A stretch of 64,000 bases of DNA from the NCBI RefSeq assembly GCF_040802235.1, contig NC_133157.1, forward strand, positions 31,823,501-31,887,500. Reading direction: 5' to 3'. Positions 28,116-40,146 of the stretch are shown here, one piece after another (position 1 is the first letter of the stretch; the number at the start of each line of letters is the position of its first letter). This stretch comes from Manis javanica. Lineage: Eukaryota > Chordata > Mammalia > Pholidota > Manidae. The translations under genes and the position numbers were made by a program. The notes beneath the pieces are model-generated. The model ran no database searches and was not told the DNA's origin. It saw nothing but the letters and a program-made list of their open reading frames with translations.

Positions 28116-29199
28116 TCATCCAGGAAAGCTTCATACCAAACAGTGAAGCGGCTCTGACCCGTGAAGTATCAGGATGACCATGACCTTCAGCCCTCATGAC
28201 AACCGAGCCTGTAGCCCAGAGAAGCTCCCAGCACAGCCCTCTACCCGGATCAGCCCTGCTGGAGAGAGGCTCCCCACCGATGACTTTTGTGACATTCCTA
28301 GACAGGTTCATTCTTTGCTAAAGAAAGGCCTGAATGACACTGTCCAGGACGTCTGCACAACTGAGCAGTTGCTCACTCCCTAAAGAAACCTAATGGCAGC
28401 TTCAACAGGCAGGCAATAATCTCTTCCCAGACCACTGAAGTCAGGAATATACTGCTGTCACCACCAGGCTTTGACAAAGGGCCCACGGGAATCCTACCAT
28501 CACCAACATTTCAAAACACTACTTCATGTAGCATAGATTTCCCCTCCCCTCCCCCAAAGAGAGGTTATGGAGGTACTATAGCTTTTAGGGAAAAACAAAT
28601 GTTAACACATCACAGGTCAAGTTGAAGTCATTGTCTGTTTAGACACTAAAAATTGATGTTGTCACTCACTGTGTATTATCAGTATTTACTTGCTTTCTTG
28701 ATTTCACCAAAACCAGATTTAATTTAAAAGACCACATTAATTTTTCAAAGGGAAAGAGACAATTCCTTGTACATAATGTATACACACACAAAAAAAATAC
28801 CTGTAGAAATATTATTCCAGCATAGCAGGACACAAAAAGAAACAAAAGTACTGGACAGTCAGAGGTGAGTGTGTGCGTCTGTGACCTGTTGTGACCCCTG
28901 AACATGCACAGTCTTCTAGGTTAACCCACAAAGTACATTCTCTGTCTTAATGATACTGTAGGCTCACCCATTTTTTAAAAATTTCCCTGCAAATAACAAG
29001 ACCCACAGAAGTGACTCTAGCTATTTAACAGTTCTGTTCTTTTATATGCAGCAAACACACTGTACATTTCCGAAGAGGCTTCAGCCTGAAGGCATTTTCC
29101 AATGATGTTAGTGCACAAATGCTTTAAATTAGACTGGAACTGCCAGAATCAAATGTAAATGAGGAATTTCTCTACCCCTATTGCATGGTATCAATTTTT

Positions 29200-29233
29200 A
29201 ATAAATTGTTGCAAATTTGTTTTTATGAATAAA
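29200..29233 (+). terminator. GABBR2: GABBR2 polyadenylation signals
   Basis: AATAAA occurs at 29200-29205 and again at 29228-29233. A T/GT-rich element at 29209-29226 lies just after the first, as expected downstream of a cleavage site. Cleavage is likely near 29215-29220, or near 29250 if the second signal is used. Confidence 0.7.
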
Positions 29234-29739
29234 AGGAAACAAACTGTCATCTTTAATGCTTGCTCTTCCCAAAATGCATGTCAGGGCAAGCCATATTCCT
29301 CTGCTTGGAAACTCAGGGGCCAATTTGTGGGGTTGCCAGCTCAGCAACGGCCCTTCCTTCTGAAGCTGTCCTTCCCTGCCTTCTGCAGACAGGAAAAGAG
29401 CAGCCCTGTTCCCATGTAACCCCAGCTTCTGGCCACAGGTGATGGTTCCAAGGGCGGAAACTCGACCTGAGCTGGGCAAGTCCCTTCCCGAGGATTCCTC
29501 CACGTAAAGAAATATAGTCAGCCACAAAAGAGAAAATAAAACCAATGTGGAGAGAAGAAAAATCTAGAGATGGGTCCTGATACTCTCTGAGTACCTGGTC
29601 AGCTGTTCCTGAAGGCCAGCAGACCATGGTCATTCTCATGTTACATTCAGGCCTTCCTCATATTCTCTTCTCCCAGTAAATCCCCCTTTTTGCCTAGATT
29701 AGTTCAAGTTCAGCTCCCATCAGTTGCAATGAAAAGGTC

Positions 29740-30170
29740 CCCAACTAATCTAGAAGCCTCACTGCCTCCCCAGGCTGACTCCCCATCCAGGCCATGTCAG
29801 CCTGTGATTTGGCCCGACTTTCCTTCCCAGCCTCATCACCTGCCTTCCCCTGGACCCTGTAGTCTGCACTTCCTCTACCACGCTGGAACCCGCAGCCTGC
29901 AGCTCCACCTCCAATCCTCCGCATCCTTCAAGATCCCATCCAAAACACCCTCCTAGATCCCTCAACATAAAACTCTCTCTCCCTATTTTCTGTGCTGAGG
30001 ACTTTGTCCCTCTCTCAGGGTACTGGGTACATGCTCACACCAGCCCATCCTCCCCACCCCCAACCCTGAGCTCCCTGAGGATGGGAGTCACATCCGCCTC
30101 CCTGATGTCTGCCGCAGCATCAGGCACCCCCCACTGGCCCACAACAGTCCTCAGTGAGGCTTTGTGGAAC
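29740..30170 (+). mobile_element. L2 fragment
   Basis: CATCCTTCAAGATCCCATCC and CCTGAGCTCCCTGAGGATGG, in order, match L2. It lies about 500 bases past the GABBR2 poly(A) site. Confidence 0.6.
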
Positions 30171-31284
30171 TGCACATTTTAGCTCAGGCACTGTCATACT
30201 GGTTGCTGGCCTGGAAGATGGAGCAAGGGCAAGGGGGTCCGTGCCGGCTGGGGCAGCCTGCCGCCACACGACTGGGTGTGCACCCCAGAGGCAGAGGGAA
30301 TGGACCCACGGACTTCACGGAAAGGTTGGGCAGGTTGGTGTTTTCCAGTGCCCGGAACCCTCAGTGGTGAGCCTGCAAAGCAGCAGCCAGCTGAGTCCTG
30401 GCCCAGAGGGAGCCCTGCTCCAGGACATCTAGGCTACATACAGGAAACGTTTTATCCCATAAAGCCAGAAATATCAAAGATCCTGAATGCAAAAGTAGAA
30501 ATACTAGGAAGGTTGACTGGATCACAAAACGAAGTCCACGCTCAAAGCTTTGGAGTGGAGTGAAACTGGAGAGGCTGCCAGCCTGTAGGCTCAGGGGGTG
30601 TTGAAAAGCTATTAGCTCTGCCATCTTTGCTCTTGAAGTTGAGGCCACTTCCTGGGCTGGGGCCACCACGCCTGTAACTGGAGAATTCGGCACTCGTGAG
30701 GAGTCAGGGCTCTGTGCCAGACACTGATTTCCCTCCATCTGAATTCCAGGGCAGAAGACCCAGGACAGTGTTTCTCAAACTTGAAAACCATAGGGACATA
30801 TTTTAAGATAGAGCATTGACTTAAATGATTTTTATAAAGAAAGTTACCTAAACATGTTCAAACTAGACATAAACTCATGCTTATATCCTTCATATAAAAG
30901 CAAAACAAATGTATAAATTAAATGCAAATGAAATGACCAATAAAAATCATGCTAACAACACTGATTTAATGGGATAGATGCAATTCTGCTGAAAAATAAA
31001 TCACAGATCGCAACATGAGCTCAACACCAAGTGCTCTCGGGCACATTCCTTTGAGTTCAGCCTGCCTGATGTGATGACTCAATTATCACACTGCTTTTCT
31101 TTATTTAAACTACTGTGAAGACTTCATTTATTCAGCATGCTGTGATATCATCTGGCCTCACTCAGCTCTAACACATCACTTGTCTATTAAATCCACCTTT
31201 GTTTTATTCTCATGAGCCATTGACAATCATGGAGCCACAATCATGGAGCCACTGGGACAATACACACAAATCGAACGGTGATTG

Positions 31285-31490
31285 AGGGCTGATGCTCATT
31301 AAGCACTAGGCTATGTGCTCTGCAGGCATAATCTCATTCAGATCTCACAAGGGCCCCAGAGCAGGAATAATTACTACCACCCTTTTGCAGCCAAAGGCAC
31401 TCAGGCATAGAGGGTGAGGGCTGTCCCAGGTCACACAGCTGGGATGCAGAGCCAGAATCTGAACACCTGCGGTCCGATGCTGGAACCCAC
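31285..31490 (-). mobile_element. MIR
   Basis: CCAGGTCACACAGCTGGGAT and AGAGCAGGAATAATTACTAC match a reverse MIR. Confidence 0.7.
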
Positions 31491-31949
31491 CTTCTTTACT
31501 GCTTTCTTCAACTGCCTCGTCAGAGGTGGCTGGATTCAGATTATCCAGAATATGCCTATTTCGTTTGTTCTAGATTACCTTGAAATGGGAACACAATCTT
31601 TTTTAATTTTATAGATTTGCACAACTCTGAGATTCATCCATGGCATCACCTGAGGCTCTAAATCCTGGCCTGAGTGCTTGTGGCCCAGGCAGTGTGAGCG
31701 GGAGGAAACCCTCACTGCACTGAAACCCTGGCAAGCCTGTACAGACACAAAACTGCCCAAGCGCCCATTGCCCAGATCCCCCTGCTGCCACCCCTGTCCA
31801 CTGAAGCCAGAGCACTTGGGCCTCCAAGATCTAGCAGAAGGATTCTGCCAACATCCCAGGACTGGGGAAGAAGAGAGAAGATGCTCACCCTTCTGGGAAA
31901 AAATGCCAGCCCTGAATATGATATTCACCACTTAAAAGTGACCAGGCTG

Positions 31950-32650
31950 TGTATGGCCCCGGAAGATGACTGGTTAGCCAGAGACGGGTAAGATTCCTCA
32001 AGGGAGGAACAACCTAAGACAGGCACAGTCGCAGGGGGGCCATCAGGTGAGAATTTGGGGATCAACAGAGGTGAGGCTCAGAACCTCACCCCCCCCTGTT
32101 TTGAGAGAAATCTTCTGCATCCGTGGATGTTTTGCTGCCCTTGTCTAGCCTGGATTAATACTTAGTCCATAGGCACACACCTGATCATCTGATCATCTAC
32201 ATTTGCCTTCTTACAGCACTAAACTATGTTTTCTACCTTTATCTTGCATCTACCTACCACTTCAGCATTTTATTAAAAATAAAAATAATAATAATAATAG
32301 GAGAAATGTGGGATCAACATATAAATCAAGTACAAAAATCAAATGAATATTCATATTTGACCTGATGGTTTATAGGTCATATTGCATGATCAAAACCGAA
32401 AGTTTCTGTGATGACTGCCCTTGTACTGTTCACCATGTAAGAATTTATTCACTCTGTAAGAATTCGTTCACCATGTAAGAACTTGTTCGTTATGCTTCAG
32501 AAGATTGGAGACTGACGAGAATTAGGCTTGAGATGGATTAATGATTGTACATTGAGCATTGACCCCCCTATACTGAATTTTATTGTTGTTAACAACCATT
32601 TGATCAATAAATATGAGAGATGCCCTCTCAAAAAAAAAAAAAAAAAAAAA
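31950..32650 (+). mobile_element. retroposon copy A, about 0.7 kb, poly(A)-tailed, family not identified
   Basis: The element starts TGTATGGCCCCGG and ends in a poly(A) run (32630-32654) placed 18 bases after AATAAA (32606-32611). It is flanked by a 16 bp target-site duplication, AAAAGTGACCAGGCTG, at 31934-31949 and 32651-32666. The insertion point reads TT|AAAA, the preferred L1 endonuclease site. It encodes no protein of note, so it looks like an RNA polymerase II transcript copied by L1 enzymes. It has an internal (AAT)n near 32280 and repeated CACCATGTAAGAA-type units near 32430-32490. Confidence 0.85.
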
Positions 32651-32989
32651 AAAAGTGACCAGGCTGACAAAAACTGGAAAATACTCAACTGCTATTAACA
32701 ATAGAACAGAAAAAAAGGTGATAAGAGTATATTCAGAGTGAAATCTTACATAGTGAAAATGGAAAATCCTACAAATGAGGTAGAAAAAAAGGAGAGACCA
32801 CTCCAACCCCACCTACCCAAGTCCTGATAAAGTGCTTGTGACTCGGACCACTGGCTCTACAAGGTTCCGATACATCTTGTTTTTTATGTCAATCTATTGT
32901 TTTAACAAGTTTTATAGCCACCATGTCCTAGGTTTGGAGACCCCCTTGGTCAGAAAATCAATGGACCAAGACACAAACAACTTGTGACA

Positions 32990-33385
32990 TGCACATAAGG
33001 TAAATTTGGTGTCCAGTAGGTTCCTTTTCCTCATTATAATACTGAATTTCCCACCACTGGGTGGAGATTTGATATGCTGATGCTACATGAGATGATGCTG
33101 CACCACACACATATGTATACAATCCAATAGCGCATGTGCCAATTTAAATCCTCCCTACTCATGCTAGGTGATCTAATAAATAATGAATAAACATTTTTGC
33201 TCTCCATTGGAGGAGCCACCCTGATTCTTCTCTGGAGCAGCCCACCGTGGTCCATCAGGGTGTTTCTGTTTCCTCACGTCTCTAATAAAGCACACTGCTT
33301 GCCAGCATACTCCTATGTCTCAGTGTTAAATTATTTCAATACTCGAAGACAAGAACAAGAACCCTGTTCTAGTGTCTGCCAGTAA
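32990..33385 (+). mobile_element. LTR-like block, approximate limits
   Basis: The block has an AATAAA (33284-33289) followed by TCTCAGTGTTAAATTATTTC and AAGACAAGAACAAGAACCC, a layout like the 3' part of class I ERV LTRs. L1-type sequence lies on both sides. I could not define the ends or a target duplication. Confidence 0.4.
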
Positions 33386-33394
33386 CGCAACTAC

Positions 33395-33700
33395 ATGTGA
33401 CCATATGAATGAATCTAAAAAACATGTAGAGTGAAAAAATCCACACAATGATAAAATGCTCAAAAACAAGCAAAACTAATTTATTAGACATCAGAATAGT
33501 GGTCACACATGATGAGTATGAGTAGGGGGGAAGATGGTATGAGGACGACATCTGGGTGCTGGTAATGCTCTGGTTCTAGATCTAAGCACTCGGTATAGGG
33601 CTGGATTCACTTCATGAAAATTCTTTGAGCTGTATTCTTAGGTACAATGACACATATACACATATACATATAATCATACACATACATATTTAAAATCATA
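33395..33700 (+). mobile_element. L1 3' end fragment
   Basis: GAGTGAAAAAATCCACAC, CTCAAAAACAAGCAAAACTA and GGGTGCTGGTAATGCTCTG occur in the order of old L1M 3' ends. Confidence 0.6.
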
Positions 33701-34559
33701 CATGTATAAATAATCACACATAAATATATATGACTTTTCCTGCGTAAGAAAAAAAATCTGTGTAGAGTCTATGAAGATTCTGCAGCATGATAAACATGCT
33801 TTGGAAAACAGAAGTGAATGTACCCTAAATACATTCCCACGTACCCTTTCCCCTTTGCCAAGTAAGGGATTGTCAATGCCTTTTGTCTGAAAACTTTAGG
33901 GCCATGGAACATCCCAATGCTCGGGGTTGATGCTGCTGGATGTGGAGAAAGGGGCCAGAGAAACATGGCCTGAATGAGAGGAGAACCAGGGGTGACAAGT
34001 AGCATACCCAGTCCACTTAATTCACAGGGATCTTCCCGCCTTCTCTGCAAGCATTTGGGAGGTGACTTCTGCTGTATTCTATTGCTCTCAACCTTCATTT
34101 AAAACAGTGGTATAGAGTTGTGTTCATCTCAATTCTCCCTCTCCCTGTGCTCCCTGAAGATTTGCAGTGCAGGTGAACAGCACAGGAAATCACCGCCAAA
34201 AGCCTGTCTGCCCCCAGAGCCGGGACAAGGCCACACTGACCCAATGGAAAGAAGAAAGGCAGCTCCTGGGATATGTATCAACTGGTAGCTGGCAAAGCCA
34301 CAACCACCTCTTCAGGACAACAGTCATTTTACATTTTTAAAGGGACATTATTCCTCACTGAAGGGACACTACTATCTAGTTGACTTCCATTTAGAAGTGC
34401 TCAGAGCCACCTGTTACTTAATGAATAAACAGAAAAACTATCTTGTCTGCTAGGATGGAATAAAAATACGAGAGTCTGGGCAATGGCCTGGATCAAATGA
34501 ATGTTGGGAGGTCTCTACTAGCTCAAAGAAATGATGATTCCTAGAACTCTTACCAATAT

Positions 34560-34790
34560 TAGTAGCTAACACTTATTAAATGCTATCAATGGGCTAGGCA
34601 CAATGTAAGCACTTTATGTGGTTCATCTCATATAATCGTGTAATTAGACTCTGGGATAGATAGGTATTTTAAATAATCCTCAGTTACACAGATGAAGAAA
34701 CTCAGGCACAGGACAGGTTAAGTAACTTGTCCAGGGTCACATTTCTAGTGATGATGGAGCCAGAATTCAAATCCAGACAGTCTAACTCCA
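34560..34790 (-). mobile_element. MIR
   Basis: ACACAGATGAAGAAACTCAG and GTAACTTGTCCAGGGTCACA match a reverse MIR, nearly full length. Confidence 0.75.
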
Positions 34791-36742
34791 GAGACATTAG
34801 AGAAGAAATGAAGGTGCCACCAATATCTGATACGTACTTTCCTGTGGGAATTTCCTTTCCCCACCCACTAAATGATACTATATTTCTTGCCAAGTCCACC
34901 AAGAACATAAAACATGAAAGTCTAGTTTTTCATTTCTGTGACTTAAAAATCTGCGAAAATTAAACTGAAAGTATTTCCCTGTTATTTGATTCTTTAAAAA
35001 TAGAAAATAATTTAAAAAGTAAGCTTCCCTGGAACTACAGTTCCTTTTGCAGAATCTGTTACACATTCAGAATTTGAAATGAAACATAGCATAGAACAGT
35101 GTTCAGTGTCTGCAGTGTCAGATCATCTTTTTCAAGATTCTGTAACTAAATGCTGTGAATCCTGAACCTGACGTGTGGAACTGAAATTCCATTATGTTCA
35201 GTTATGCAAAATTTGACTGATGGAGTGGGCATTCATTACAATGATCCTGCCAGGTAACTGGGGAGCTTATTTTGATCTCTGATATCATGTTATATTATGA
35301 GATGTACATACAAAACTCAATAGTGTCTATTTGCCTATTAATATTTTATAGAAAAACTGACAGAGAATCCTGCTTGCAAATGACATGTGGGTTTAAATGA
35401 ACCTACTTCTCTTAAAAATTATGTATTTGAAAATTATGATTCAAATAAACATGAATTCTTTGGGCTTATTATCAACTGAAAATGGTATTACTCAAAAATA
35501 GACATGTTAGAAAGTATATGATGATGTTTTGCTGACCAGAAAGCCCAAAATTTTAAACACCTATTTTCAGTAAGACTGTATTCCTTCCTTATTAGGATAA
35601 CTAAAGTTCTCCCACAGTAAGAGAAGGAAGAAAATTTGGCATGGAAAACAACTCCAAATAAAGCATAATGTTCATTAGTGCATGTGATAAACGCTTACAC
35701 TGACCAAAGAAACACATGATTTTGTGGTTAGAAATTTTTTCTCTTGCCTTCACTAAATAAATGAGCTGAAGGAATACGTAAAACATACTGGTTTTAAGAC
35801 TGTCAAGTTATTAACCTACTTGTTTGGGATACGTTGTCAGGAGAGGGTACTGCTTGGTGTCTTAAAAGCCCTTTGACAAAAGAACTTGGGAAACACCCAA
35901 AATACCCAAGGACAGTACACCAAAAAGGCCACAAGGTGTCGCTTTCTGACAACCTCTTCATTTGCAGCTAACTCCTCCAAGGGGACTGTATTTTGACATA
36001 AAAACCACAAGTGCATCCATTAGGATACATAGCAGTTAATGCATCTGGATCAACTAGAGTTTCCCTCTAATATCCCTTAACTGAACACTAAAAATCATTT
36101 TTTTCCTTTTCATTCTTTCCCTGGAGCAACCCTGAGCACATTAGTATTACTGCAGATTCGGGATACTGTCCTGAAAAATTTCCATCATTACCTTTTGGTC
36201 TTCACAAACATTCAGCAGGATATGCTAGGTAGGAATTATGATTCCTATATTACAAATAAGGAAACCAAAGCCCAGAAAGGTTGTGATCAGTCAATGAAAA
36301 TTTCAGTGATCAGGTTTCCTGATATGCACCAGTCCTAGTGGGGATGGTACAACCCAGCCTGCCGCCCATCCCTCAGAGTAGAAGAGGCTGGGAATAGGGT
36401 TTGACTGTTTCACTTTTTGGAAATTAATGTAAAATATTTTATATGAAACTGATAGGATTTTATATTTATTTATGTTTATAAAATAAGGCTTCAGAGAGTT
36501 TTCATGAGTGCTCTAAGCCACTTTGGGCTGTGTCTAGGATGGGTTTTGAAGGAAGCTCACTCTCGTTAGGTATTAGTTTGCAAGGGCTGCCATAACAAAG
36601 TAGAGATTGGGGAGTTTAAATAAGAGATTAATTTTCTCACAATTCTGGAGGCTAGAAGTCCATGGTGTTGACAGGCCTGATTTCTTCTAAGGCCTCTCTC
36701 CTAAGTTAGCAGATGACTTCTTCCTATGTCTTAAGATGGTCT

Positions 36743-37886
36743 TAATCGGGTAAGATTCCTCAAGGGAGGAACAACCTAAGACAGGCACAGTCGCAGGGGG
36801 GCCATCAGGTGAGAAATTGGGGATCAACAGAGGTGAGGCTTAGAACCTCACCCCCCATGTTTTGAGAGAAATCTTCTGCATCCGTGGATGTTTTATTGCC
36901 CTTGTCTAGCTTGGATAAACACATAGTCTACAGGCACACACCTGATCATCTACATTTGCTCTCTTACAACACTAAACTATGTTTTCTACCTTTATCTTGC
37001 ATCTACCTACCACTTCAGCATTTTATTAAAAATAATAATAATAATAATAATAATAATAAAGGGAGAAATGTGGGGTCCACATATAAATCAAGTATAAAAA
37101 TCAAGCAAATATTCATATTTGACCTGATTGTTTATAGTTCATAATGCGTGATCAAAACCGAAAGTTTCTGTGATGACTGCCCTTGTACTGTTCACCATGT
37201 AAGAACTTATTCACTATGTAAGAATTTGTTCACCATGTAAGAACTTGTTCGTTATGCTTCAGAAGGTTGGAGACTGACGAATATTAGGCTTGGGGTGGAT
37301 TAATGATTGTGCATTGAGCATTGACTCCCCTATACAGAATTTTATTGTTGTTAACAACCATTTGATCAATAAATATGAGAGATGCCCTCTCAAAAAAAAT
37401 ATATATATATATATCTAGAGTGAGTTAAGAGTCCTTGCACATATATAATTAGATGGTGGGTATTGGCAGAGAGCCACTGTATATTAATAACAACCGTTGA
37501 AATGATTTCTCCATGTTTCTAGAAGCATTTACATGTACTCTGTGAAATCACGATACACAGAGGTCTTTGGACTGCCCTGAACCCCATTTATCACGTATAC
37601 ATAGCTTGTTCCCCATGTTTCCCTCATGTGATACCATGTATGTAGTATGATTGTTTAGTGTCAAGCTAAGATTATTCTGATATCTATCTAAATGTTTTAA
37701 AAATTTTATTTTGTGTTGTTCTGGAAGGCAAATTTGATACTGTTCCATTCAGAAAGCCAATTTTTGACGTGCCTTTGTATATCTGTAGTATCAAATACTT
37801 TAAAGAAATATGCCATTATAATGCACACTGAAATTGTTAAGCTCTGATACTGTATCAATAAAAATTAAAGTATGAAAAAAAAAAAA
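36743..37886 (+). mobile_element. retroposon copy B with a downstream 3' extension (apparent 3' transduction)
   Basis: 36747-37391 matches copy A closely (about 11 differences in some 205 bases at the 3' end, by eye). It includes the same AATAAA (37368-37373), followed by a degraded A run and (TA)n. The insertion does not end there: unrelated sequence continues to a second AATAAA (37857-37862) and a poly(A) run (37875-37888). The target duplication AAGATGGTCT (36733-36742 and 37887-37896) encloses the whole unit, so both parts arrived together. The host site is an MLT1 LTR. Confidence 0.85.
37027..37060 (+). repeat. AAT microsatellite inside retroposon copy B
   Basis: About ten AAT units, versus about six in copy A (around 32280-32300), so the tract differs in length between the two copies. 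Confidence 0.9.
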
Positions 37887-38104
37887 AAGATGGTCTAAAT
37901 AAATCTCCTCTCTGTGTCCTAATCTCTTCTTGGAGGGACACCAGTCAGATTGGACTAAGGCCCACACCCTAATGACCCTGTGTCACCATAATTACCTCTT
38001 TAAAGGCCCTATCTCCAAATATAGTCACATTCTGAGGTACTGGGGCTTAGAGCTTCATCACATGACTTTGGTGGGGAACCCAATTCAAACCATGACTGGA
38101 TAGA

Positions 38105-39345
38105 AAAGTTGAGAAACCAACATTACCTTTTCCGACTCTTTATCATGAAAATGATAGTGCTCTAGTCTGTCATTCATATCCTCCTGTAAAATGTACTCAA
38201 TCGATTACTTAATCAAATTCAGATTTGGGGACACAAAAATTATTCCAATTTTTGAAGCACTGTTGTAAGTCATGCTGAAATGACCATATTTGTAAGCATG
38301 TATGATTTTTTCTTATGACAAACTCTTACAAATAGAACTCCTAAACTATGAGGTACACAAACTTCTAAGGTTTTTGTTATCAGTAGCCAAGTTATCTTCC
38401 AGGCTCCTTGCACCAGCTTACATTACTTTCCCCTGACCCCTTCTCCAGCAAAGACTGATAAGGCTGTTTCACATTCAAGGGACAAAGATTACATTCTCCC
38501 CAAAAAAGCTGACCATTACAGGTAAAAAATTACTACTGAGGTTAAGAGGTTTTGCTTTTTATGCATTTAAGTCCCTTCTTTTGTGAATGGATTATTGATT
38601 TTGTCCACTATTTTCATTGCTTCTCTTAGTTATTGACTTGTACATGCTGTTTATAAATATCAACCCCACATCACATTGTTATAAATGTATTTCAAATACT
38701 TTTCTCACCTTGTACTTGTCTTTTTAGGTCATTCCTGATATTTTCTTGTTCCCACATTTGAAATGCTTCTGAGGTCAATCTAGGAATCTTTAGATTTTTG
38801 TGTGCTGCCTTTAATCTTACACGCACCAAGGCCTTCCCTTGATCCAAGATTATATAAATATTTGTCTTTATTTTCTTTGGGTATTTTTATGGTTTCACTT
38901 TTTAAAGATTTTTTTTACTGTGGTAAAATATATACATGACATAAAATTAACCATTTTAACCATTTTTAAGTGTATCAGTGGCAGAAACCACATTCCATGT
39001 TCTACAACCATCATCAATAACTCCACTATCCCTTTCTAAAACTTTTTCATCATCCCAAAGAGAAACCCTGTACCTGTTAACCAACAACTCTCCATTTCTT
39101 CCTCTCCCAGCCCATAATAACTTCTAGTACACTTTTTTCCCCTATGAATTGCCTATTTTGGGTACCTCACCTAAGTGGAATCATGCAATGTTTGTCCTTT
39201 CGAGTCTGGTTTATTTCACTTAGCAGGATGTTTTCAAGGTTCATTCATGTTATAGCATGTGTATCCGAATTTCATTCCCATTTACGGCTGATAATATTCC
39301 GTCACATGTATATTATGATTTCACTTTTTATATGTAATTTTCTAA
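38105..39345 (-). mobile_element. L1 fragment, antisense
   Basis: From 38905 the reverse strand follows an L1 3' end; on + it reads TGGTAAAATATATACATGAC, then ACTTAGCAGGATGTTTTCAA and GGCTGATAATATTCCG. The diverged stretch before it (38105-38900) looks like further antisense L1. The open frame at 39144-39383 is part of this repeat. Confidence 0.65.
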
Positions 39346-39851
39346 TCTACCTAACCTCTATTTTGATATGCGGTATGAGGTAAATATCTAAACCAACTTA
39401 CCAAGTAGCTCTTCATTTCCCCCACTAATCTGAAATCCTGACTTTACCCTACACCCAGTACCATGCAAGGCGAGGCGTAAGGCGGGGGACCTCGCTCTCC
39501 GAGTCAACCTGGGGTTAAGGCAAAGCCGTGGATAAAGGGCGAGCGGCACTGCCCACGATGCGCACTCGCCTGAGCGGCGCCAGCAGCGGCGCCCCAGAGC
39601 CTGTCGTTCCTCTCAGCCAATGGCCGCGCGATGCGCCGTCGGAAGGTGACCGGCGCGTTACTTGGGGAGAAAAGGCGGGCGGTCCCTAGACAAGGGAAGG
39701 AAACAACCTTCTACGTGATTACGCGACTTACCAGAGCCGTGTAGTCAGATAGTGATCTCTTTCCGTTCCCTCCCAACGGTTGATCTAGCTCGGTGACACC
39801 ACGCCGTTCCCCTCAGGCCCACTTCACGCCCGCGGGCTGCCCTTAGTAAAG

Positions 39852-39956
39852 ATGGCTAACGAGCGCCGAGGAAAATCCGAGGTACTCGGGTGGGAGGAGC
39901 CGGCCGGGGACGTTCGGGGGCGTGGCCCGGCTGCAGGGAGGTCCTGGCGGGCGTAG
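39852..39956 (+). other. candidate upstream ORF in the TBC1D2 leader
   Basis: A 34-codon ORF (MANERRGKSE...) ends at TAG 39954-39956, 190 bases before the main start and in a different frame. Its start context AAGATGG is strong (A at -3, G at +4). It matters only if transcription starts upstream of 39852, which is unknown. Confidence 0.4.
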
Positions 39957-40146
39957 CCAGCCGCTCCAGTTGGTTTGCGGTCAATGGGGCTCACACCGCA
40001 GCCAGCGCGTCCCTCTACCGCCTCCTGGAGGCGGTCACCACTGGCCACCCCTCCCAGATTTCCCCTTAGAAGGTAGCCCCTGAGTCCCCGAGATTTGGCC
40101 CGAGCTGGGCTGCGGACCTCCAGCCCTTTGGCGCTCACTGCCTTAG

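Larger units (their letters stand above)
26820..29250 (+). other. GABBR2: GABBR2 3' UTR
   Basis: The 3' UTR follows the stop codon. I find no AATAAA before 29200, which gives about 2.4 kb. It contains a MIR fragment (27945-28115), a short A-run near 27105, a GC-rich stretch at 27230-27420 and a hairpin at 27006-27032. The length is inferred from the poly(A) signals; there is no transcript evidence here. Confidence 0.75.
36571..38098 (-). mobile_element. MLT1-type LTR (ERVL-MaLR), interrupted by retroposon copy B
   Basis: The reverse strand matches the MLT1 LTR layout. On the + strand it reads TATTAGTTTGCAAGGGCTGC, then CTGGAGGCTAGAAGTCC, and after the insertion ATTACCTCTTTAAAGGCCC and ACATTCTGAGGTACTGGGG. 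The two halves are 36571-36742 and 37897-38098. It is an old solo LTR with no coding capacity. Confidence 0.8.
29251..39459. other. GABBR2-TBC1D2 intergenic region
   Basis: No gene is supported here. The region has an L2 (29740-30170), MIRs, two copies of a poly(A)-tailed retroposon, L1 pieces, an LTR-like block and an interrupted MLT1 LTR. The stretches 30200-31280, 33770-34550 and 34800-36200 are without recognised features and AT-rich in part. Confidence 0.8.

Noticed and set aside
36884..37144. 86-residue frame inside retroposon copy B
   Set aside because: The frame crosses the AAT microsatellite (poly-Asn) and is not maintained in copy A.
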